Positions 10,196 through 21,336 of a stretch of 64,000 bases of DNA are shown here, piece by piece (the stretch's first letter is position 1; each line of letters opens with the position of its first letter). The stretch is from Panagrolaimus kolymaensis (lineage: Eukaryota > Nematoda > Chromadorea > Rhabditida > Panagrolaimidae), in the NCBI GenBank assembly GCA_028622995.1, contig JAJQJQ010000017.1, forward strand, positions 4,092,001-4,156,000, given 5' to 3'. The notes below the pieces were generated by a model. It saw only the letters and a list, made by a program, of their open reading frames with translations, was not told the DNA's origin and searched no databases. The position numbers and the translations under genes were made by a program.

Positions 10196-12637
10196 ATGTG
10201 TTCGTTTTATGATTATAATGTTAAAAATTCCACAATCTCAAATCCAGCAACCAGAAGTCTAATTGAACATAATCAACCTGATTATTGCTCCTTAACTCCC
10301 AATCCTCGTTGTTCTGATAAGAAAACGGAAAGATTATTGTACCAAATCGAATTATTTGATGGAACTCAACATTTCATCAATACTTTAACATTCCTTTCAC
10401 TTCAAATCCATGATGAAGTTATTAAATGTTTTGGTGAAGGAAATGAAACCGATGGTACGCCTGAATATTGCGAACATCATGATTGTAAAATTAATTCAAC
10501 CAGATTTTGCTTGATTAAAGGACATGAAGCTCTTATTTGGATTGGAAGTGAAGGACAAGTTGAAATTCGTGCTTTTGGATTAGTGAAAGCCTTTGTTTAT
10601 GAACGTCCTATTGTAAATTCCCCAAATCCGATGAAAATGGATTGTGGCAATGGAATATTAAAAATTTCCCAATTAGTTATTCATGATAAAGTAATTGTTG
10701 GAATTCGTGGCGATACTGTAGTACTAATTGCTAATGGAACTTCCTTGGGATATATAATTCCAACTGCCTATGCTGTAAGCACTCAAAAGGTGGAGGTTAC
10801 GAGGATGAACCTCGGAAACGTTATTGAAAAAAGAGAAATTATTTGCAAAGCAATTGATATTTGCACAAAAATTGATTGCAGTTTTTGTTTATGGTCATTG
10901 CTTAATCCTCAATGTACTTCGAATATTACTTTAATTGTAGCAGCAGCTTTATTAGGCTTATTTATTGGGATTATTACTTATCCTATTGGAAATTGTTGTC
11001 GTAAAAGATGGAAGAAAATTCATCGAAACCCAATTGATCTTTCTAAAAAATTTGATACTGAAGATCTAACTGGTGTCACAGTTGAATCACCTGTAACTTC
11101 AGTTGAAACTCCTACTGCAACTCCACCAAATGAAACATTTATTTATCGAAGAAAATCGGTGCTTCTTCCTGTATTATTATTTTTTGTTATTTTACAAATT
11201 CCAAGGATTAATGGATTAACTCAAGTTCAAGTATTTACTGCAAATTCCCTTAGTTGTGATGCAACCTCTTCGGGATGGACCACTTGTCATTATGATGAAG
11301 CTACTATTCTGAGCATGAAAGCCACTGATGAAGCAGCTCTTTTGTTAAAGGATGATGCTGGTAGACCTCAGCAAACAATCCATATTTCTGTTGAACCTGT
11401 AGCTGTTTGTAAAAAACTTACTAAAAGCTTCACTCGAATAGCCAATATTCAAGTTGCATCTGTTAAACGATGCCCTGGTCGTGGTTCTTGTGTTAGTACT
11501 AATTGTGGTGATCTTCGACCTGAAACTAAAATTACTGAACTTGTTACAACTAATGATTTCCCTGGATTTACTCGCTGTGTTGAAAGTTGTGGAGGATGGT
11601 TTTGTGGCTGTGGATCATTTTCCGCCGCTTGTTTATTCTATCGTATATTTGCCATTCCTACCTTTGAAACTCCTATTGAACAATTTATTTGCGTTGAATG
11701 GGAAAAGCAGATTCATCTAACCATTAAAACTGAAGTTGCAAGAGAAAGCCAAATTCATCGATTTACTATTAAAGAAGGTGAATCCATTACTATTAATCGA
11801 TTAAAAGTTGGGGTTAAAATTATTTCTACTCCTCTTACTGCATTAACTTCACTTGCATTTATTACTGATGGCAGTCGTGTTGCCATATTAGATGATTTTG
11901 CCAAAGCTGCTATGAAATTAATTTATTGTCCTACTCGTGAAGATGCAATAAAAATGAATTGTTCTGTGGCAGTCGATATTTGTTCGTGCAATCCTGCTGA
12001 AGTTAAAATGAATTGTGCTTGCAGAGAAAACCAAATGCTCCAAACTTTATTAGAACGCCACTCTTTACCTCAAGAAAAGTTAAATTTCTTGTTGATGGCA
12101 AAAGATGGATCCTTATATTATCCATTAGTTGATTCGAATGTCGAACTTCAAATCAATACTCATGAAATGAAAGCGGTTACCCAAGTTGATCTTAATAAAT
12201 GTACCGTTTCTGATGTTGATATTGAAGGATGTTCAAATTGTTTGAATGGAGCTGTTGTTACTGGAAAATGCAGCACTGATTTTAATTTCGCCTTGGCTCA
12301 AGTCCATTGTGATAACGGATGGTCATTTTCATTCCGTTGCTCCAAAGAAGGTATGAATTTTAGTTCAACCGTGCATGCAACTCAATCAAAGATTTTTACT
12401 TCGTGCAATGCTACATGCCCTGCTATGACTTCCGTCTTTGAAATTAGTGGTAAACTTGCAGTAGTCCAAACCATGGTTAACGACTATAATGCTGTTCATC
12501 AAGAAGTCATTGAAACTCCAGGATTCTTTGCAACCACATGGGATTATTTTGGTGATTTTGTTTATGAATCATGGATTAAAATTACTGTAACTGCTACTAT
12601 TATTTTGTTCGTTATTATATTAATTAGATTTTTATGA
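10196..12637 (+). CDS. Phlebovirus-type envelope glycoprotein, copy 1
   Basis: This 813-codon frame follows gag-pol in the same phase, separated only by TGA GCA TCC. It shows a Cys-rich first half, a membrane segment (TLIVAAALLGLFIGIITYP) followed by a basic tail, a second internal signal-like segment (LLPVLLFFVILQIP), and then a second ectodomain with CVESCGGWFCGCGSF...CLFYR. That motif is characteristic of phlebovirus Gc-like fusion proteins. A final membrane anchor (TVTATIILFVIILIRFL) ends the frame. Such envelopes are known from nematode BEL/Pao elements of the Cer and Tas type. Its true start is unclear, because the signal-like segment at the end of gag-pol lies before the TGA. The product may be made by spliced RNA, reinitiation or readthrough, or not at all. 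Confidence 0.85.
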   Translation: MCSFYDYNVKNSTISNPATRSLIEHNQPDYCSLTPNPRCSDKKTERLLYQIELFDGTQHFINTLTFLSLQIHDEVIKCFGEGNETDGTPEYCEHHDCKINSTRFCLIKGHEALIWIGSEGQVEIRAFGLVKAFVYERPIVNSPNPMKMDCGNGILKISQLVIHDKVIVGIRGDTVVLIANGTSLGYIIPTAYAVSTQKVEVTRMNLGNVIEKREIICKAIDICTKIDCSFCLWSLLNPQCTSNITLIVAAALLGLFIGIITYPIGNCCRKRWKKIHRNPIDLSKKFDTEDLTGVTVESPVTSVETPTATPPNETFIYRRKSVLLPVLLFFVILQIPRINGLTQVQVFTANSLSCDATSSGWTTCHYDEATILSMKATDEAALLLKDDAGRPQQTIHISVEPVAVCKKLTKSFTRIANIQVASVKRCPGRGSCVSTNCGDLRPETKITELVTTNDFPGFTRCVESCGGWFCGCGSFSAACLFYRIFAIPTFETPIEQFICVEWEKQIHLTIKTEVARESQIHRFTIKEGESITINRLKVGVKIISTPLTALTSLAFITDGSRVAILDDFAKAAMKLIYCPTREDAIKMNCSVAVDICSCNPAEVKMNCACRENQMLQTLLERHSLPQEKLNFLLMAKDGSLYYPLVDSNVELQINTHEMKAVTQVDLNKCTVSDVDIEGCSNCLNGAVVTGKCSTDFNFALAQVHCDNGWSFSFRCSKEGMNFSSTVHATQSKIFTSCNATCPAMTSVFEISGKLAVVQTMVNDYNAVHQEVIETPGFFATTWDYFGDFVYESWIKITVTATIILFVIILIRFL

Positions 12638-12701
12638 TGTATTATTACCATGTTCCATTTTATTCAAATGCTCACTGGTGTGATCATCTTCGTCTTGGGA
12701 A

Positions 12702-13147
12702 TGTCAAGAATTACCAAAATCTTGATTTGAATATTTTAAAAATATTGTTTTAGTTAAAATTGTTTTATTTTATATTTGTTGTATCGCGAACAGGAGATGC
12801 ATTTATGTTATTTTATCTTTTTTATCAAATTCCAAAATATAGCTTCATTCTCTTGCTCGCCGTTGAATGTTTTCTTTTATTGTATTGAAAGAAAGCTCTT
12901 GCTTTCTCTTCATTTTTTGTATTTCTTTTTATTGTAAAACGCAGTTGATAGATTTTTTGAGCAAATTTAGGATTTTATTATTTTGATTATTGTTAGAAAA
13001 TTTCTAAGTAAATCGAGTAAAATTTGTCGTGTTAAATTTAAAATAAACGGTTTAATTACCCAAAGTTTGAGAGAGAAAACGACACCCGGGATTACGTTAT
13101 TTTATTTTGATCATTTATTTATTTCTTGGTATCAACAACTTTGATCA
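12702..13147 (+). repeat. BEL/Pao inner LTR (copy 2)
   Basis: It has the same 446-bp length and ends as the other two LTRs. It carries AATAAA at 13042-13047 and the 23-nt spliced leader at 13049-13071. It serves as 3' LTR of unit 1 and 5' LTR of unit 2, and is flanked by retrotransposon sequence on both sides without a target duplication. Confidence 0.95.
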
Positions 13148-13184
13148 GTGGGGGCTCAGCCGGTGAACCTCTTCAAACTTGGAT

Positions 13185-16100
13185 ATGCCTGCAAGATCCA
13201 AATCAGGATCCATACGTAGTATGGTGCCATTGGCAACTACGCGGATGGTGAATAAAATGAAATCAGCAACTGATCATTCTAAAGCTGAAATGCCAGTTGA
13301 TGACAAAGCCAAATTATTAGAATTTATTCATTTACTTGAAGCTGATGTTGCATCCATCCACAAATCAATTTTGGAACTTAATAAAATTAATGATAAGTGG
13401 ATTGCGCTTATCGGTGGTTTGGATAATGAAGAAATCGCAGCCGAAGAAATTTTATATAAAAATGCCGCCACAGATATTGGCGGTTATTTGCATCATTTTG
13501 AATCTGCTGACGCTTTAGTATATGATATCGATAAAATAATCAGGAAAGCAAAAAGCCTTGTTGAAGATTTTAATGCTCCTGCTGCACCAACAACTCCAGT
13601 TGATTTAGATTCAAGCATTGCTAAGCTAGTTGATTCTGTTGATAAAAAGAATAAATGTCATATGGCCAAAGTAAAAATACCAATTTTTAATGGAAACTTA
13701 TTGGATTTCCGTGGTTTTTGGCAGACATTCGAAGTTAATGTTGGAAATAAGGACATCACTGATGCTGAAAAATTAACCCATTTAAAGAACCATTTAAGTG
13801 GCGATGCTCTTATTTCAATTGCAAGTTTTCCGATTAATGATGCTAATTATTCTCATGCTGTAGATATTTTGAAAGAGCGTTTTGGTGACGATAAGCAAAT
13901 CAAAAGGCTTCTTTACCGAAAATTCAAAGAACCATATTCCGTGGTTCAAGATACTAAAGCTAATCGTAAAATGTTCGAGCAAAGTGAAGCTTGGATTAGA
14001 CAATTAGAAGATCTTGGTGAAAATGTAAACACCATTGATATTGAAAATGCAATCGAAGATAGACTTCCCGGTTGGATTTTGGAAAGAACTACTGAATGTA
14101 AACTTGAAGATAAAGATTGGGATGCTGTAAAATTAAGAAATAAAGTTTCTCGTATGCTTAAAATTCGTGAAGATTCTGAAGCTATTCTTGGCCTGAATCA
14201 AGTAAATACAGCAAAAGAAGGAGGAAGCAAAAATAATGTTCAAAAGAAGAAAAATTCCAATGAACAATATGGCCATCATAACCCTGAAAATTCTACTACC
14301 GTAGCTGCTTTTAATGCAAGCAACAGCAGCGACAAGAAAACTCCATTTTGTCGTTTTTGCGATGGTCAACATTGGTCTTCCTTATGCACTGTTGTTACTT
14401 CAGTTGATAAAAGAAGAGATATTTTAAAAGAAAAAGGTTTATGTTTTCTTTGTTTGAACCCTAAACATTCAATTGCAAATTGCAACCGCAAAGATAAAAT
14501 CCGATGTTATGGCTGCAAAGGCAAACATAATTCTGCTTTATGCAATGGTAATAATAAAAAGAAAACTCCTACTAAATCATCGGCTGCTCCAGTGAATGTT
14601 GCAGCTATAGAATCAAGTAAAATCGAATCCACTCTTTCTGTTGTTGCGGATAGTAATGAAACTTCTTGTGCTATTAATAAACAAATCAAGTCATTCAATG
14701 AATTGAAAGAAAATCTTTCTGGATTGTTACTGTCCCGAAAAGTTATGATTGAAAATCCTGATGATCCTACTAAGCAAATGAAAGCTTTAGTTATGTTTGA
14801 TTGTGGTAGCACTACTTCTTTTATTAAAATGAATTTTGCTGATAAACTTGGTCTCAAACATCGTGAAAAAACTGTTTTATTAGTCAATACATTTGGCAAA
14901 GAAACAGGAAAAGTTAAAGTGGATGCTGGATTATATAATGTTCGTTTGAAACTAAATAATGATGGATACAAAGATATTTGTGTTCACTCAACTCCAAAAA
15001 TTCTTGATCCAATTTGGACTCCATCAGTTGATCCATTACATGCTATGGATCCCGAAGGAACAACTTCTCTTACATTTGAACAAGATGAACCACTTATTCT
15101 TGTTGGTATTGATTATTTCTTTGAAATTGTTAAATTATCCAATCATTATTCTCAAGAAGGTTTCACATGGGTTGAATCCTCTGTTGGTCCAATGATTTGT
15201 GGTAAAGGTATTTTACCAACCAAAAATGTTGAACATACAGCACTTCCTGTTATTTCCTCCGATAGATTTGGTGTTTCACCTCGTAATTTTGATAATGAAA
15301 AAATTCCAACATTATGGGATTTGGAAGGTATTCTTGATAACCCTAAAGAAGATGAACACTTAAAAGCTGTTGATATGTTTTATAAAGCGGTTAACCGTGA
15401 AAACAAACGCTATGTTGTTGGTTGGCCATTTCATGATAAAAGTGATTTAACAACAAATCTGGGAGTATGTATTGCTCGATTAAAAAGCTTAGTTGAACAA
15501 CTTAAAAAAGAAGGATTCTTGGATGAATATAATAAAATTATTTTGGACCAAATTGAAACACATATTCAAGAAATTGTGCCTGAAGCTGAAATTCCTAAAA
15601 CTGATGTCCATTATAATCCTCATCGACTTGTCCTTACTTTGGCTAAAATTACTACTAAACTTAGAATTGTTTATGATGCTTCTGCCGCAGCTCGTGGTAA
15701 AAAGGCTTTAAATGATTGTTTATTAAATGGAAAGCCCAAATATCCACAAATCGCAGCCATTTTATTATATGCTCGCTTATTTCCCATCTTGGTGATTTCT
15801 GATATTGAACGAGCCTTCTTGCAAATATTACTTGCTCCTAAAGATAGAGATTATGTTAGATCCGTATGGATTAAAGATTTGAATAAACCTGTAACCCCTG
15901 ATAATTTACTCCATATTCGATTTTTGAGAATGCCATTTGGGGTTAATGCCAGTCCATTTTTACTCATGATGGTATTGATTCACCATTTGAAATTGTGGCG
16001 TGAGCAATATCCTGAATTACAGGAAATTGTTGATGAATTATTAAGAACTATTTACGTGGACAATGTTATTCAAGGAGCATTTACTCCTCAAGAAGCCATC

Positions 16101-18824
16101 TTTAAAGCAACAAAAGCTAAAGAAATTCTTGAAGATGCTGATATGAACTTAAGAATGTTCCAAAGTAATTCATCTTTAGTTAATGAACATTTTGGTAATA
16201 CTGAAACTGAAGTAAAGCTACTTGGTTTAACCTGGAATTTATTGGATGATACCTTTTCAATTGGTTGGCCAAAAGTGAAAGAATGCCCATGTACCAAACG
16301 AAGTCTTGTTGCATTTGCCGCCACTATTTTTGATCCATTAGCTTGGTTAGCTCCTTGTTTGATTCCCTGGAAATTACTTATTCAAAAAGTATGGGAATCC
16401 AAAATTAAATGGAATGATAAACTTCCACTACCTATTCAAGAAACAGTAGAAAATTTATTTGATGATTATAATGGTCGTCAAATCGTTATTAATCGGAAAT
16501 TATTCGATGACGAACCAGCTATTAAATATGAACTACACCTTTTTGCTGATAGTTCTGGAAAAGCTTATGGTGTTGCAGTTTACTTGGTTAAAGTTACTGA
16601 AACTGGAAGACAACCAAACTTAATCATGGCCAAAGCTCGTATTTTGCCATTAAATAAAGATATTACTATTGCTCGTGCTGAACTTGTTGCTGTTGCACTT
16701 GCTGGAAGATTAGTGGATTTTATTAAACCAACTCTTCATGTTGATCTTGAAATTATTAGAATCTGTACAGACTCAACAACTGTATTAAGTTGGATTAGAA
16801 ATTCTGAAACCAAAGATCGATTTATTAACAATCGAGTTATTAAATTGAATGAATTACAAGATGTTACCTTTGGTTATGTAAACACTAAAGATAACCCAGC
16901 CGATCTTGTCAGTCGCGGAACTTCGATTGATGAACTTAGTGAAAGTTCAATTTGGTGGCAAGGTCCTGATTGGTTAAAGAAAACTGCTGAAAATTGGCCT
17001 AAAATTCCACAAACGAAAGAATTTGAAGAAAGTATTGTGGTTGTTTCGCTCGATGCAAGAGTTATTGAACCTCAAGAAAAATTTATTGATGGCAGGAAAT
17101 TTTCGAGTTGGTATACCTTGGTTAATAAATACATGCTTTGGTATTTATATCTTGCTAGAAGATTTCCTAAACTTCGTGAAAGTCAAAATTGGCCAAATTC
17201 TGATTATAAATCTGGAAAATGGGTCAAACTCATTGAAAGAAAAATTATTAAACAAATTCAAAACCGTAAACTAATTACCGTTGGTAAAATGAAAGATTCG
17301 GATTTATTTGAAGATGAAAATGGCATTATTCGAAAAAATTCAAGAATGTCAGCAGCAGATCTTGAATATGAAACTATCTATCCTATTTATTTAACCAAAT
17401 GTTATGAAACCTTTTTGCTTATTCATTTGGTTCATGAAAACCTTAATCATGCTGGTGCTGCCACTACTGTTGCTGAACTTCGGCGAAGATATTATTTGCC
17501 AAGTATTGTTCACATCGTAAAACAAGTTATTCGACATTGCAATTACTGCAATCGATTAAATGCCATGCCATTTGCTTTACCACCTAAACCTGATCTTATT
17601 GCTGAAAGAATTAATGCAAGTATTCCATTTATTCATTCAGGCGTTGATTATGCAGGTCCATTTAATATTCGATTTAATGGGACATTGAAAAAGGTTTGGA
17701 TTTGCCTTTTCACATGTATGTCCACTCGAGCCATTCATTTGGAAGTCGTATTATCTGCATCTGCTGCTGATTTTATTATGGCATTACGTCGTTTTGCAGC
17801 CAGAAGAGGAAGACCATCTCTTTTAGTTAGCGATAATGGAGGTCAATTTAAAGCTACTGAAGCTACTATTCCATCTCTATGGATTGTTGAACATGACCCT
17901 GAACTCTTGAATTATTGTGCCAATGAACGATTAGAATGGAAGTTCATTTGTGAACGTGCTCCATGGCAAGGTGGATTCTACGAAAAAATGATTGGTTTAA
18001 TGAAAACTTCATTAAAAAGATCACTTGGAAGAAAACAACCAGAATTCGACTTATTTCGAACTCTTGTTTATGAAGTTGAGGCCGTTGTAAACTCTCGACC
18101 TTTATTTCAAATTATTGATGATCCACAACAAAAAGTTCTCAGGCCTATGGATTTTATTGCTCCATATGTTAAACCTGGTTTACCATTGGCATATATGGAT
18201 GATGTCGAGGATAATGATCCAACTTATAAACCAAAAGTTGATACTGCAGCCAACCTTGAATCCTTATGGGAAAATTTGAATAACCGAATCAACCAATTTT
18301 GGAAGATTTGGAAAGAACAGTATCTTCTTGCCCTTCGAGATCAAATGAAAAGATATCATCCAAAGCCTTGGTCAGCTCATTTTCGAAAACCTGAAGAAAA
18401 TGAAATTGTTATTGTGGAAGATGAAGATGCTCCACGATCGGAATGGAAGCTTGGAAAAGTTGTAGATTTAAAAGTTGGTGACGATGGCGAATGTCGTTCA
18501 GCCACAGTCCTTACTGGAAATGGGAGAACTTTAAACCGATCGATTAAGCAACTATTCCCATTGGAACTCTCAAGAACCTTATTAGTAATTACTTTTATGA
18601 TGATTGTTCAATGTTGTTGTGCAACACCGAACTCAGAATGTCTTTATGATAATTCGAATTATACTCATATTTATCAAGAAAGTTGTTTATCTTCTGGATA
18701 TTTAATTATGAAAAATTCATCCGATCATTATTGCTGGGGAAAGATTGAATGCTCAGCTAATGAACACATTCAATCCCTTGAAACGAATAATTATTGTGGC
18801 AAACCATGTAAATGTCCTGATTGA
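13185..18824 (+). CDS. BEL/Pao gag-pol polyprotein, copy 2
   Basis: This is a second copy of the gag-pol frame, offset by 8635 bp, with the first ATG at 13185 and TGA at 18822-18824. Its translation is the same as copy 1 throughout, including the YVDN box and the final Cys-rich envelope lead-in. Short open frames on both strands are also the same, which argues for DNA identity and not just protein conservation. Domains are therefore as described for copy 1. No independent mutations are visible, so the duplication is very recent or an assembly product. Confidence 0.95.
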   Translation: MPARSKSGSIRSMVPLATTRMVNKMKSATDHSKAEMPVDDKAKLLEFIHLLEADVASIHKSILELNKINDKWIALIGGLDNEEIAAEEILYKNAATDIGGYLHHFESADALVYDIDKIIRKAKSLVEDFNAPAAPTTPVDLDSSIAKLVDSVDKKNKCHMAKVKIPIFNGNLLDFRGFWQTFEVNVGNKDITDAEKLTHLKNHLSGDALISIASFPINDANYSHAVDILKERFGDDKQIKRLLYRKFKEPYSVVQDTKANRKMFEQSEAWIRQLEDLGENVNTIDIENAIEDRLPGWILERTTECKLEDKDWDAVKLRNKVSRMLKIREDSEAILGLNQVNTAKEGGSKNNVQKKKNSNEQYGHHNPENSTTVAAFNASNSSDKKTPFCRFCDGQHWSSLCTVVTSVDKRRDILKEKGLCFLCLNPKHSIANCNRKDKIRCYGCKGKHNSALCNGNNKKKTPTKSSAAPVNVAAIESSKIESTLSVVADSNETSCAINKQIKSFNELKENLSGLLLSRKVMIENPDDPTKQMKALVMFDCGSTTSFIKMNFADKLGLKHREKTVLLVNTFGKETGKVKVDAGLYNVRLKLNNDGYKDICVHSTPKILDPIWTPSVDPLHAMDPEGTTSLTFEQDEPLILVGIDYFFEIVKLSNHYSQEGFTWVESSVGPMICGKGILPTKNVEHTALPVISSDRFGVSPRNFDNEKIPTLWDLEGILDNPKEDEHLKAVDMFYKAVNRENKRYVVGWPFHDKSDLTTNLGVCIARLKSLVEQLKKEGFLDEYNKIILDQIETHIQEIVPEAEIPKTDVHYNPHRLVLTLAKITTKLRIVYDASAAARGKKALNDCLLNGKPKYPQIAAILLYARLFPILVISDIERAFLQILLAPKDRDYVRSVWIKDLNKPVTPDNLLHIRFLRMPFGVNASPFLLMMVLIHHLKLWREQYPELQEIVDELLRTIYVDNVIQGAFTPQEAIFKATKAKEILEDADMNLRMFQSNSSLVNEHFGNTETEVKLLGLTWNLLDDTFSIGWPKVKECPCTKRSLVAFAATIFDPLAWLAPCLIPWKLLIQKVWESKIKWNDKLPLPIQETVENLFDDYNGRQIVINRKLFDDEPAIKYELHLFADSSGKAYGVAVYLVKVTETGRQPNLIMAKARILPLNKDITIARAELVAVALAGRLVDFIKPTLHVDLEIIRICTDSTTVLSWIRNSETKDRFINNRVIKLNELQDVTFGYVNTKDNPADLVSRGTSIDELSESSIWWQGPDWLKKTAENWPKIPQTKEFEESIVVVSLDARVIEPQEKFIDGRKFSSWYTLVNKYMLWYLYLARRFPKLRESQNWPNSDYKSGKWVKLIERKIIKQIQNRKLITVGKMKDSDLFEDENGIIRKNSRMSAADLEYETIYPIYLTKCYETFLLIHLVHENLNHAGAATTVAELRRRYYLPSIVHIVKQVIRHCNYCNRLNAMPFALPPKPDLIAERINASIPFIHSGVDYAGPFNIRFNGTLKKVWICLFTCMSTRAIHLEVVLSASAADFIMALRRFAARRGRPSLLVSDNGGQFKATEATIPSLWIVEHDPELLNYCANERLEWKFICERAPWQGGFYEKMIGLMKTSLKRSLGRKQPEFDLFRTLVYEVEAVVNSRPLFQIIDDPQQKVLRPMDFIAPYVKPGLPLAYMDDVEDNDPTYKPKVDTAANLESLWENLNNRINQFWKIWKEQYLLALRDQMKRYHPKPWSAHFRKPEENEIVIVEDEDAPRSEWKLGKVVDLKVGDDGECRSATVLTGNGRTLNRSIKQLFPLELSRTLLVITFMMIVQCCCATPNSECLYDNSNYTHIYQESCLSSGYLIMKNSSDHYCWGKIECSANEHIQSLETNNYCGKPCKCPD

Positions 18825-18830
18825 GCATCC

Positions 18831-21272
18831 ATGTGTTCGTTTTATGATTATAATGTTAAAAATTCCACAATCTCAAATCCAGCAACCAGAAGTCTAATTG
18901 AACATAATCAACCTGATTATTGCTCCTTAACTCCCAATCCTCGTTGTTCTGATAAGAAAACGGAAAGATTATTGTACCAAATCGAATTATTTGATGGAAC
19001 TCAACATTTCATCAATACTTTAACATTCCTTTCACTTCAAATCCATGATGAAGTTATTAAATGTTTTGGTGAAGGAAATGAAACCGATGGTACGCCTGAA
19101 TATTGCGAACATCATGATTGTAAAATTAATTCAACCAGATTTTGCTTGATTAAAGGACATGAAGCTCTTATTTGGATTGGAAGTGAAGGACAAGTTGAAA
19201 TTCGTGCTTTTGGATTAGTGAAAGCCTTTGTTTATGAACGTCCTATTGTAAATTCCCCAAATCCGATGAAAATGGATTGTGGCAATGGAATATTAAAAAT
19301 TTCCCAATTAGTTATTCATGATAAAGTAATTGTTGGAATTCGTGGCGATACTGTAGTACTAATTGCTAATGGAACTTCCTTGGGATATATAATTCCAACT
19401 GCCTATGCTGTAAGCACTCAAAAGGTGGAGGTTACGAGGATGAACCTCGGAAACGTTATTGAAAAAAGAGAAATTATTTGCAAAGCAATTGATATTTGCA
19501 CAAAAATTGATTGCAGTTTTTGTTTATGGTCATTGCTTAATCCTCAATGTACTTCGAATATTACTTTAATTGTAGCAGCAGCTTTATTAGGCTTATTTAT
19601 TGGGATTATTACTTATCCTATTGGAAATTGTTGTCGTAAAAGATGGAAGAAAATTCATCGAAACCCAATTGATCTTTCTAAAAAATTTGATACTGAAGAT
19701 CTAACTGGTGTCACAGTTGAATCACCTGTAACTTCAGTTGAAACTCCTACTGCAACTCCACCAAATGAAACATTTATTTATCGAAGAAAATCGGTGCTTC
19801 TTCCTGTATTATTATTTTTTGTTATTTTACAAATTCCAAGGATTAATGGATTAACTCAAGTTCAAGTATTTACTGCAAATTCCCTTAGTTGTGATGCAAC
19901 CTCTTCGGGATGGACCACTTGTCATTATGATGAAGCTACTATTCTGAGCATGAAAGCCACTGATGAAGCAGCTCTTTTGTTAAAGGATGATGCTGGTAGA
20001 CCTCAGCAAACAATCCATATTTCTGTTGAACCTGTAGCTGTTTGTAAAAAACTTACTAAAAGCTTCACTCGAATAGCCAATATTCAAGTTGCATCTGTTA
20101 AACGATGCCCTGGTCGTGGTTCTTGTGTTAGTACTAATTGTGGTGATCTTCGACCTGAAACTAAAATTACTGAACTTGTTACAACTAATGATTTCCCTGG
20201 ATTTACTCGCTGTGTTGAAAGTTGTGGAGGATGGTTTTGTGGCTGTGGATCATTTTCCGCCGCTTGTTTATTCTATCGTATATTTGCCATTCCTACCTTT
20301 GAAACTCCTATTGAACAATTTATTTGCGTTGAATGGGAAAAGCAGATTCATCTAACCATTAAAACTGAAGTTGCAAGAGAAAGCCAAATTCATCGATTTA
20401 CTATTAAAGAAGGTGAATCCATTACTATTAATCGATTAAAAGTTGGGGTTAAAATTATTTCTACTCCTCTTACTGCATTAACTTCACTTGCATTTATTAC
20501 TGATGGCAGTCGTGTTGCCATATTAGATGATTTTGCCAAAGCTGCTATGAAATTAATTTATTGTCCTACTCGTGAAGATGCAATAAAAATGAATTGTTCT
20601 GTGGCAGTCGATATTTGTTCGTGCAATCCTGCTGAAGTTAAAATGAATTGTGCTTGCAGAGAAAACCAAATGCTCCAAACTTTATTAGAACGCCACTCTT
20701 TACCTCAAGAAAAGTTAAATTTCTTGTTGATGGCAAAAGATGGATCCTTATATTATCCATTAGTTGATTCGAATGTCGAACTTCAAATCAATACTCATGA
20801 AATGAAAGCGGTTACCCAAGTTGATCTTAATAAATGTACCGTTTCTGATGTTGATATTGAAGGATGTTCAAATTGTTTGAATGGAGCTGTTGTTACTGGA
20901 AAATGCAGCACTGATTTTAATTTCGCCTTGGCTCAAGTCCATTGTGATAACGGATGGTCATTTTCATTCCGTTGCTCCAAAGAAGGTATGAATTTTAGTT
21001 CAACCGTGCATGCAACTCAATCAAAGATTTTTACTTCGTGCAATGCTACATGCCCTGCTATGACTTCCGTCTTTGAAATTAGTGGTAAACTTGCAGTAGT
21101 CCAAACCATGGTTAACGACTATAATGCTGTTCATCAAGAAGTCATTGAAACTCCAGGATTCTTTGCAACCACATGGGATTATTTTGGTGATTTTGTTTAT
21201 GAATCATGGATTAAAATTACTGTAACTGCTACTATTATTTTGTTCGTTATTATATTAATTAGATTTTTATGA
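18831..21272 (+). CDS. Phlebovirus-type envelope glycoprotein, copy 2
   Basis: It is identical in translation to the envelope frame at 10196-12637 and likewise follows gag-pol in the same phase after TGA (18822-18824). The CGGWFCGCG fusion-protein motif, internal membrane segment and C-terminal anchor are all present. The shared TGA means the stop existed before the tandem formed. Confidence 0.85.
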   Translation: MCSFYDYNVKNSTISNPATRSLIEHNQPDYCSLTPNPRCSDKKTERLLYQIELFDGTQHFINTLTFLSLQIHDEVIKCFGEGNETDGTPEYCEHHDCKINSTRFCLIKGHEALIWIGSEGQVEIRAFGLVKAFVYERPIVNSPNPMKMDCGNGILKISQLVIHDKVIVGIRGDTVVLIANGTSLGYIIPTAYAVSTQKVEVTRMNLGNVIEKREIICKAIDICTKIDCSFCLWSLLNPQCTSNITLIVAAALLGLFIGIITYPIGNCCRKRWKKIHRNPIDLSKKFDTEDLTGVTVESPVTSVETPTATPPNETFIYRRKSVLLPVLLFFVILQIPRINGLTQVQVFTANSLSCDATSSGWTTCHYDEATILSMKATDEAALLLKDDAGRPQQTIHISVEPVAVCKKLTKSFTRIANIQVASVKRCPGRGSCVSTNCGDLRPETKITELVTTNDFPGFTRCVESCGGWFCGCGSFSAACLFYRIFAIPTFETPIEQFICVEWEKQIHLTIKTEVARESQIHRFTIKEGESITINRLKVGVKIISTPLTALTSLAFITDGSRVAILDDFAKAAMKLIYCPTREDAIKMNCSVAVDICSCNPAEVKMNCACRENQMLQTLLERHSLPQEKLNFLLMAKDGSLYYPLVDSNVELQINTHEMKAVTQVDLNKCTVSDVDIEGCSNCLNGAVVTGKCSTDFNFALAQVHCDNGWSFSFRCSKEGMNFSSTVHATQSKIFTSCNATCPAMTSVFEISGKLAVVQTMVNDYNAVHQEVIETPGFFATTWDYFGDFVYESWIKITVTATIILFVIILIRFL

Positions 21273-21336
21273 TGTATTATTACCATGTTCCATTTTATTC
21301 AAATGCTCACTGGTGTGATCATCTTCGTCTTGGGAA

